Below are positions 25,310 through 31,283 of a DNA stretch of 64,000 nucleotides, piece by piece. Positions within the stretch are counted from its first letter, which is position 1, and every line of letters starts with the position of its first letter. Below the pieces are notes generated by a model that did no database searches, was not told the DNA's origin, and saw only the letters and a program-made list of their open reading frames with translations. The stretch is taken from the NCBI GenBank assembly GCA_022844565.1, contig JALHLK010000003.1, positions 124,001 through 188,000 of the forward strand, given 5' to 3'. Source of the stretch: Saprospiraceae bacterium (GTDB lineage: Bacteria; Bacteroidota; Bacteroidia; Chitinophagales; Saprospiraceae). Made by a program: the position numbers and the translations under genes.

Positions 25310-25840
25310 TTACTCTTCAAAGCACTCTGCAATATCAAAATTGATCTGACATCCATCTAAATCAAAATCATTGGTATACAACCTTTCGTATACTCCATTT
25401 AAGAGTTGATACACTTCATACGTATTGTCTTTAGGGTCAACAATGATGTAATATTTGACACCTTCGTTCTGATAAAGGTCGTATTTGGTATTTCTATCTT
25501 TAAGAGCTGTTGACGGAGACAGAATTTCTACTATCAAACTTGGAGTAAAGTCAAGATACTGGCCTTTGATTGGCTGACAGACGATCAGTAAATCTGGATT
25601 TAGAATGGTATCATCTTTAACCAGATAGTCTATTGGTTGATAAACTCTGCATTTTTTACAGCCACTTATTCTTATTGCGCCCCTAATTATTTGGGAAAGC
25701 GCAGCACTGATTTCTTGATGTCTTGGATTAGGCATTGGAGACATGGCAATAGCAATGCCTCGGATAATTTCCCATCTTCCTTGCCAGATTTTATAATCTT
25801 CGTAAGTGTAGTGAGGTAAAATTTGTCTTATCGAGCCCAT
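25310..25840 (-). CDS. Uma2 family (DUF820) endonuclease-like protein
   Basis: Uma2 proteins have a PD-(D/E)xK restriction-endonuclease-like fold and unknown biological role; they are often found near mobile DNA. The fold is visible: YTYEDYKIWQGRWEIIRG (starting strand with a Glu), NPDLLIVCQP (catalytic Asp), LIVEILSPSTALKDRNTKYDLYQNEG (Glu and the conserved SPST motif) and VKYYIIVDP. The 176 aa are intact. The stop codon is only a few bases from the end of the adjoining IS-like element. Confidence 0.88.
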   Translation of the reverse strand: MGSIRQILPHYTYEDYKIWQGRWEIIRGIAIAMSPMPNPRHQEISAALSQIIRGAIRISGCKKCRVYQPIDYLVKDDTILNPDLLIVCQPIKGQYLDFTPSLIVEILSPSTALKDRNTKYDLYQNEGVKYYIIVDPKDNTYEVYQLLNGVYERLYTNDFDLDGCQINFDIAECFEE

Positions 25841-25914
25841 TAATTCAGTCTTAATAGTGACAAAGATAAGAATTTTTAAAATATAAGATGAAAAAATAAG
25901 TTTCTATCAATAAG

Positions 25915-26064
25915 CTATGACCCTATTAACTGCTTCTCTTTTGAGGTTGATTCGAAAAGAGCTAAAAACAAATCAACAACATAATTTAAAATACCTTTGA
26001 TCAAGCTATAAGGCATACAGATTACCAAGGCTGTCAGAATTGCAAAAAGTAATTTCTTGTTCAT
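25915..26064 (-). CDS. Small single-span membrane protein, 49 aa
   Basis: This is too short for the ORF track. The reverse strand ATG at 26064 opens MNKKLLFAILTALVICMPYSL, a lysine-led hydrophobic segment of about 17 residues. An amphipathic stretch (LNYVVDLFLALFES) and a charged tail (TSKEKQLIGS) follow. A TAATTTTG box lies about 25 bases upstream on the same strand, at a promoter-like distance. I do not recognise a family. It could be a small inner-membrane peptide. The alternative is that the 305-base gap is non-coding and this frame is chance. Confidence 0.45.
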   Translation of the reverse strand: MNKKLLFAILTALVICMPYSLIKGILNYVVDLFLALFESTSKEKQLIGS

Positions 26065-26145
26065 AGAATCAAATTTTTTACAAAATTATATTACCCGTGT
26101 TAACTCTATATAAACACTACATTACCAATACGTTAAATTATCTCT

Positions 26146-27048
26146 TTAAAAAAACAAATCTTGCGCAACTCTAAACGTATTAGCATGGCAATCGACAATG
26201 TCAGCCAATTTATGCGAGTAGCCTCCTCCCATACTGATTGCAACAGGGATATTGTTCTTTTTAAATAAGTCTAGGCTGTATCGATCTCTTTCTTTACATC
26301 CCTGTTTTGATACAGATAGTCTGCCTAATTTGTCACTTTCTATGATATCAACTCCTGATAGATAGAAGATAAATTCAGGCTGGATTTCGTCAACTAATCT
26401 AGAGAGTACATTTTTTAAAGTGTTTAGGTAGAGGTTGTCGTCTGTTTTATCTGGTAAACCGATATCAAGATTACTTTTCTCTTTTCTAGTGGGAAAATTT
26501 TTCTCTCCATGTATGCTAAATGTAAAAACCCTATCTTCAAATTCGAAGATTTTGGCAGTGCCATTACCTTGATGTACATCGACATCTACTACTAATATTT
26601 TTTGAATACTATGTTTATGCAATAGTAGATTAGAAGCGATGGCAATATCATTAAATACACAAAAGCCCTCACCAAAATCTCTGAAGGAATGATGTGTTCC
26701 TCCAGCAATATTCATCGATATCTTATGCTCTATAGCATGTAAAGCACACTGATAAGTACCATTTGCGATATGTTTTCCTCTATCTACAAGGGATTTTGAC
26801 ATTGGGAAACCAATTCTTTTTATTTCTTTGGTATCTAAGGTTTGATTATTTAGTTTTGTTAAATAATCTTCACTATGGGTCAATAACAGGTCCTCATCTG
26901 CCATTTGTTCTGGTACAAAAAAGTTGTCATTTGATACAGTACCTTCGTACAGTAGTTGTTCAGGTATCAGATCATATTTAACCATAGGAAACCTATGACC
27001 ATCTGGTAGTTGGTACTTATAACATTCGTGAAAGGCAATTTTTAGCAA
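26146..27048 (-). CDS. Histone deacetylase family protein (AcuC-like)
   Basis: This is a zinc-dependent deacetylase of the arginase/HDAC fold. Bacterial members act on acetylated amines, polyamines or acetyl-CoA synthetase. The catalytic region is intact: NIAGGTHHSFRDFGEGFCVFND (paired His), VVDVDVHQGNGTAKIF (zinc Asp and His), LSGVDIIESDKLGRLSVS (second zinc Asp) and SMGGGYSH. At 300 aa it is the compact single-domain form. Its start is 18 bases from fold-back element D copy 2. No acetoin genes are adjacent. Confidence 0.92.
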   Translation of the reverse strand: MLKIAFHECYKYQLPDGHRFPMVKYDLIPEQLLYEGTVSNDNFFVPEQMADEDLLLTHSEDYLTKLNNQTLDTKEIKRIGFPMSKSLVDRGKHIANGTYQCALHAIEHKISMNIAGGTHHSFRDFGEGFCVFNDIAIASNLLLHKHSIQKILVVDVDVHQGNGTAKIFEFEDRVFTFSIHGEKNFPTRKEKSNLDIGLPDKTDDNLYLNTLKNVLSRLVDEIQPEFIFYLSGVDIIESDKLGRLSVSKQGCKERDRYSLDLFKKNNIPVAISMGGGYSHKLADIVDCHANTFRVAQDLFF

Positions 27049-27064
27049 TGTTCAGATTGATTAT

Positions 27065-27229
27065 TAGTGTTATGTTAAGTATGTTGTGTCTGTTAAGTTG
27101 CAGATATTTTTACTTCAAACAAATTAAAAAAATATGAGCATAGCCTTAGCTACGCAAATATTTTTTTAAGAAGTATGAATTAAAAAGATCAAAACTTGGG
27201 CGGGCTAAAACATGCTTAAAATAACACTA
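27065..27229. repeat. Fold-back palindromic element D, copy 2
   Basis: It is nearly identical to the copy at 21227-21391, in the same orientation and of the same 163-bp core length. Only scattered single-base differences are visible, for example GCCTTAGC for GCCATAGC at the centre. Ends are TAGTGTTATGTTAAGTATGTT and its near-complement AACATGCTTAAAATAACACTA. It sits immediately upstream of the deacetylase start and downstream of yebC, so it could be in the deacetylase leader. Confidence 0.85.
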
Positions 27230-27293
27230 GAAACATAATAATCTCTAACGTTAAAAGTTCAATATACGATTGTGAAATTATTTTTCTAATACA

Positions 27294-28004
27294 CTAAGCC
27301 ATATTGGTGAAAACTTCTTGAATATCCTCATCATCTTCAATTTTATCCAACATTTTTTGAATATCCACCATTTGTTCGTCTGAAAACTCAACAGGAGAAT
27401 TTGGTATTCTTTCCAATTTTGCACTACTCACCTCAATACCTCTCTCTTCAAATGCTTTGACCAAGGTACCAAAGTTGGTATAAGTGCCATAAGCATATAA
27501 AGTTTCTCCATCTTCCTCCAACTCATCTAATCCAAAGTCAATCATTTCGAGTTGTAATTCTTCAAGATCAATATTTGCGGGTCTTACAAACTCGACTACT
27601 GTTTTACGATCAAACATAAACTCTAGTGAACCTGTTGGTACAATTGAACCTCCGGCTTTATTAAAATATGACTTTACATTGGCTATTGTCCTTGTAGGAT
27701 TATCAGTAGCACATTCTACAATTACTTGGATACCGTGAGGACCTTTTCCCTCATAGTTGACCAATACTAGATCTTCTGCATCTTTGCCCTCTGCTCTTTT
27801 TATTGCTGCCTCCACGTTGTCTTTAGGCATATTATTAGCCTTTGCTAAATTGATTGCAGAACGAAGCTTAGCATTCATGTCAGGGTCAGAACCACCTTCC
27901 TTTACGGCTATCGTTATCGCTTTTGATAACTTAGGAAATATTCTAGACATACTAGCCCATCGCTTCTCTTTTGCTGCTCTTCGATATTCAAATGCTCTTC
28001 CCAT
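27294..28004 (-). CDS. yebC: YebC/PmpR family protein
   Basis: YebC-family proteins were named as transcription regulators, and some members help ribosomes through proline-rich stretches. The sequence shows the fixed N-terminus [30 protein letters not shown], where most members have GHSKW. It also has [58 protein letters not shown] and an acidic C-terminus. The 236 aa length is usual. It is monocistronic and divergent from the zinc-ribbon gene at 28162. Confidence 0.93.
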   Translation of the reverse strand: MGRAFEYRRAAKEKRWASMSRIFPKLSKAITIAVKEGGSDPDMNAKLRSAINLAKANNMPKDNVEAAIKRAEGKDAEDLVLVNYEGKGPHGIQVIVECATDNPTRTIANVKSYFNKAGGSIVPTGSLEFMFDRKTVVEFVRPANIDLEELQLEMIDFGLDELEEDGETLYAYGTYTNFGTLVKAFEERGIEVSSAKLERIPNSPVEFSDEQMVDIQKMLDKIEDDEDIQEVFTNMA

Positions 28005-28161
28005 TATATGTTATTTTCTTATTTGGACGGCAAAATTAAAAATCTTAATTTTAAAGTGTTAAAAAAATGGAAGATATTTGTAAGTTTATGTTTTAAAATG
28101 AGATAATCGTCAGAAATACAGGCGATATGACAAATTTTTACCAAATTTATAATCTTATTTC

Positions 28162-28539
28162 ATGCCTAAAGTAAAAGAAGAAAGAAGCTGTATGCAATGT
28201 GGCAACAAACTTTTTGGAAGAAGAGACCAAAAGTATTGTAGTGATCAGTGTAGGGTAGAGTACAATAATATTCTTAATAGGGATGTGTCAAAATTTATGA
28301 CCAATATCAATAACTTACTTCGTAAGAATAGGCGAATATTAGAAAAAATGAATCCAAATGGCAAGTCTAAAGTTACTAAAACCCAATTGTTGGATGAAGG
28401 CTTTAACTTCAATTATTTTACCAATGAGTACAAGACCAAAGCAGGTAAAAGTTATAAATTTGTATATGAACAAGGATATTTAGAATTGGAAGAAGGGGTT
28501 TTTGCATTGGTGGAGAAGCATGAGTACGTGGGTAAATGA
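28162..28539 (+). CDS. Small zinc-ribbon protein, function unknown
   Basis: This 125-aa cytoplasmic protein starts with a four-cysteine zinc ribbon, CMQCGNKLFGRRDQKYCSDQC, of the treble-clef type seen in DUF2116-like and MYM-type fingers. A helical stretch with NINNLLRKNRRILEKMNPNGKSKVTK follows, then a short aromatic C-terminal region (YKFVYEQGYLELEEG). Proteins of this shape are common in Bacteroidota, but I know no assigned role. Nucleic-acid binding is a reasonable inference from the finger and the lysine-rich helix. It is monocistronic. Confidence 0.75.
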   Translation: MPKVKEERSCMQCGNKLFGRRDQKYCSDQCRVEYNNILNRDVSKFMTNINNLLRKNRRILEKMNPNGKSKVTKTQLLDEGFNFNYFTNEYKTKAGKSYKFVYEQGYLELEEGVFALVEKHEYVGK

Positions 28540-28555
28540 AAGGGAAATTATTATC

Positions 28556-29323
28556 CTACATCTTCACAATATACCCCTCCATCTTATGCTCAGTTATCAA
28601 CTGATTGCGTAGTGCTTCCGCCTCACCCATTGTATTAAACTCACCTAACACCACTTTATATACGATGGAGTTGTTTTTGTAATCTTGTATGATCTGTGGT
28701 TGGTCTAGTAACTTAGGACCTAAATCGTTTACTAATTTATTAGCGCTTTCCTTTTTGGTGAAGACACCAAGTTGTAATTTGTAGATATGGTTTAAAGAGT
28801 TAAAATTTGAGTTGATCTCTTCTACAGTTAGATTGTCAGAATAGGTCTCGATATCTGTTTTTAGTTTAGGATTGGTGTTGGGTGCTGCTTTTTTAGCTGT
28901 ATTTGTCGAAGTTGATTTATGTTGTGTAAGAAGGGCTGACATTTTTGATACGCCAACAGTTTCCTCTAATCTTTCTATTACTCTACCATTTTTAAAAATA
29001 ATAATCGTAGGTAAGTACCTGACTTCGTATTTACTTTTCAATTCATAACCATCAAAATCGTCAATGTTTACTTTGATGGAAATATAGTCTTCTGTTAACA
29101 ATTTCTTTATCTCTTGGTCACTAAATGTTGTTTCATCCATCCATTTGCATGGGCCACACCAAGTAGCATAAAAATCAACCAAGAGCGGTTTGTTTTCTTT
29201 TTTAGAAATCTTCTCTGCTTCTTCAAAACTACTAATTCTAAATGGGGTTTCGTTTGCCCACAACACTGCGGAGAAAACCACAAAAAGTATTATCAATTTC
29301 GTTCTTTTTAGTACTTCAATCAT
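28556..29323 (-). CDS. Thioredoxin-like protein with C-terminal SPOR-like domain
   Basis: The 255-aa protein has a signal-like N-terminus (LIILFVVFSAVLWA). A thioredoxin domain carries the CGPC active site at residues 56-59 (DFYATWCGPCKWMD) and the cis-proline loop YLPTIIIF. A Ser/Thr/Lys-rich linker then leads to a C-terminal SPOR-like repeat (KLQLGVFTKKESANKLVNDL, then VYKVVLGEFNTMGEAEALRNQL). SPOR domains bind denuded septal peptidoglycan. The combination suggests a periplasmic thiol reductase held at the wall or division site; that role is inferred. The promoter box CAAAACTA (reverse TAGTTTTG) is at 29344-29351. Confidence 0.85.
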   Translation of the reverse strand: MIEVLKRTKLIILFVVFSAVLWANETPFRISSFEEAEKISKKENKPLLVDFYATWCGPCKWMDETTFSDQEIKKLLTEDYISIKVNIDDFDGYELKSKYEVRYLPTIIIFKNGRVIERLEETVGVSKMSALLTQHKSTSTNTAKKAAPNTNPKLKTDIETYSDNLTVEEINSNFNSLNHIYKLQLGVFTKKESANKLVNDLGPKLLDQPQIIQDYKNNSIVYKVVLGEFNTMGEAEALRNQLITEHKMEGYIVKM

Positions 29324-29343
29324 TTCTTGTAAAGTATTAGGTA

Positions 29344-29351
29344 CAAAACTA
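29344..29351 (-). promoter_or_regulatory. -7 promoter element of thioredoxin-SPOR gene
   Basis: The reverse strand reads TAGTTTTG (TAnnTTTG), 21 bases upstream of the ATG at 29323. Confidence 0.45.
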
Positions 29352-29369
29352 AAAAATATTTCTAAATAT

Positions 29370-29427
29370 TGTTTATTGGGCTTGTATTTCTTTTGTTAAA
29401 CAATAGATAACAAATACCCAATAAACA
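29370..29427. repeat. Stable hairpin upstream of thioredoxin-SPOR gene
   Basis: TGTTTATTGGG (29370-29380) and CCCAATAAACA (29417-29427) are perfect 11-base arms. Inside them TATTT and GTTA pair with TAAC and AAATA, leaving bulges. It lies just upstream of the -7 box of the minus-strand gene. It is more likely a regulator site or small palindromic element than a terminator, because no T-tract follows. The rest of 29428-29626 is AT-rich with no ORF I would support. Confidence 0.5.
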
Positions 29428-29626
29428 TATTAGACAATTTTTTAAATTGTATGGTTCTATTAATCAATGGTATATCTGCAATCATTGTGCCAAAATTAAA
29501 TTATTTAAAGAAATAATGTCATAAATAATTAACAATCAATGTAATAAAAATTATAATTATTTTTAAAGTGTTTATTTGGCCAATTTATTTATTGATGTAA
29601 TCTTGTGTCTTTTTGTACAAACAGCA

Positions 29627-29791
29627 CTAGTGCTCCGTCTAAATAAAAAATTAAATAATTTGTGGCTCTTTTTGAATATCTCTTCGTTAAAAAGCCTCGC
29701 TGAACTAGTCAGTTCAACTACGTTTTTCGCCTTGATCTATCCAAAAATAACTCACAACTTAATTTAAAAAATTAATTAGACGGAGCACTAG
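29627..29791. repeat. Fold-back palindromic element E
   Basis: The ends are the perfect 16-base inverted repeat CTAGTGCTCCGTCTAA / TTAGACGGAGCACTAG. The arms pair along most of their length (AAATTA/TAATTT, TTTGTG/CACAA, AAAAAG.CG/CG.TTTTT). The centre is TGAACT-AGTC-AGTTCA (29701-29716), at the exact midpoint. It is 165 bp long with no coding capacity. It lies 71 bases upstream of the Fe-S protein gene. Confidence 0.72.
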
Positions 29792-29837
29792 AGTTTACTT
29801 TTTAGACTAATTCCATAGATTTATCCATCATTTAATT

Positions 29838-29845
29838 TAACTTTG
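29838..29845 (+). promoter_or_regulatory. -7 promoter element of Fe-S protein gene
   Basis: TAACTTTG (TAnnTTTG) lies 16 bases upstream of the ATG at 29862, outside element E. Confidence 0.4.
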
Positions 29846-29861
29846 AGTAAAATTTTCACAA

Positions 29862-31163
29862 ATGATGTATCAACTTATATTTTTAATCATTCTTGGGTCT
29901 GTCTTTTATTTTGCTTTTGGTAAATATAAAGAGATTTATCAAAAAATTATGATGGGTAAACCTGAAGTCATAGTGGGTAATAAAGCTTGGAGATGGAAAA
30001 ATGTATTGTTGATCGCTTTTGGGCAAAAGAAAATGTTCAAAAATTGGATACCAGCAATCTTACACCTTTTTATTTATGTAGCCTTTTTGTTTACTCAAAT
30101 AGAATTGATCGAAATTATCATTGATGGTATATTTGGTACCCATAGGATTTTTGCCAACATATTGGGAGGTTTATATACATTAATTATTAACTCCATCGAA
30201 ATATTGTCATTTTTAGCTTTAATTGCAACTATTGCATTTTTATACAGAAGAAATATTTTGAAACTACCGCGATTTACGAAGAAAGAATTGCTTGGTTGGC
30301 CACAAAAAGACGCAAACTTGATTTTGATAGGCGAGATTTTCTTAGTCACGGGCATTTTTATGATGAATGGGGCTGATAGTGTTTTACAAAGTATAGGATC
30401 GGCTCATTACCCACAACTTGGATATATAGCAATCAGCTCTACTTTTGGACCTTTATTTTTTGGAGGCTTAGAAGAGGCGACTTTGATTTCGATAGAGCGG
30501 TTTGGTTGGTGGCTGCATGTGATGGTTGTTTTTGGTTTTATAGTTTACTTGCCTTATAGTAAACATTTACATATTTTCTTAGCTTTTCCAAATGTATATT
30601 TTACCAAACCAATTTCAAGAGGTGAAATGGAAAATATACCAGCAATAACCCATGAAGTAAAGTCCATGTTTGGTCTGGTGGAGGATTCTGGTGTGGTGAG
30701 TGACGAAATACCAACTTTTGGCTCAAAGGATATACCTGATCTTTCATGGAAAAATATATTAGAGGCATATACGTGTACCGAATGTGGTAGGTGTAGTGCA
30801 GAATGTCCCGCTAATGTTACTGGCAAATTGCTATCGCCCCGTAAAATCATGATGGATGTAAGAGATCGATCAACAGAATTGTACGCATTTTCTAAATCCA
30901 ACAATGGATCGCTAGACGATGGTAAATCCCTCTTTGACTACATAACCAAGGAGGAAATCAATGCATGTACAACTTGTAACGCTTGTGTCGAAGCTTGTCC
31001 TGTCTTGATCAATCCATTAGATATTATTTTACAATTGCGTAGATATCAAATACTGACTGAGTCATCCGGTCCCGCTGAATGGGTACCGATGTTCAATAGT
31101 TTAGAAAATAGCGGAGCAGTATGGCAAGTTCCTGGGGATAGGGATGCTTGGGTGAGGGAATAA
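29862..31163 (+). CDS. Membrane-bound 4Fe-4S protein (HdrC/GlpC-like, electron transfer)
   Basis: The first 250 or so residues contain several hydrophobic helices (YQLIFLIILGSVFYFAFG, LIINSIEILSFLALIATIAFLY, WLHVMVVFGFIVYLPYS) like a respiratory cytochrome-type membrane anchor. The rest is a two-cluster ferredoxin domain with CTECGRCSAECPANVTGKLLSPRKIMMD and CTTCNACVEACPVLINPLDII. Such proteins in Bacteroidota pass electrons between the quinone pool and a soluble partner, often a CCG-domain Fe-S subunit encoded directly downstream. Here a TonB receptor follows instead. At 433 aa it looks intact. Electron donor and acceptor are unknown. Confidence 0.85.
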   Translation: MMYQLIFLIILGSVFYFAFGKYKEIYQKIMMGKPEVIVGNKAWRWKNVLLIAFGQKKMFKNWIPAILHLFIYVAFLFTQIELIEIIIDGIFGTHRIFANILGGLYTLIINSIEILSFLALIATIAFLYRRNILKLPRFTKKELLGWPQKDANLILIGEIFLVTGIFMMNGADSVLQSIGSAHYPQLGYIAISSTFGPLFFGGLEEATLISIERFGWWLHVMVVFGFIVYLPYSKHLHIFLAFPNVYFTKPISRGEMENIPAITHEVKSMFGLVEDSGVVSDEIPTFGSKDIPDLSWKNILEAYTCTECGRCSAECPANVTGKLLSPRKIMMDVRDRSTELYAFSKSNNGSLDDGKSLFDYITKEEINACTTCNACVEACPVLINPLDIILQLRRYQILTESSGPAEWVPMFNSLENSGAVWQVPGDRDAWVRE

Positions 31164-31201
31164 TATTTATCTGAATTTCACAATTTTTTCATTTTTCAAA
31201 A

Positions 31202-31245
31202 AATATCTACTTTTTTATCTCAAAGCTAAAAAAATAGTAGATATT
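31202..31245. terminator. Hairpin between Fe-S gene and TonB receptor gene
   Basis: AATATCTACT (31202-31211) pairs with AGTAGATATT (31236-31245), extended by a T-run against an A-run, leaving a loop of about ten bases. It may terminate the Fe-S transcript in either direction. The T-tract after it is poor, so an operator role is possible too. Confidence 0.4.
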
Positions 31246-31283
31246 CGTATTTTAATAATTTCTTAACAATTAAAAACAACAAA

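Noticed and set aside
29576-29767. 63-aa ORF across fold-back element E
   Set aside because: It runs through both inverted arms, has no promoter or family features, and the palindrome explains the open frame.
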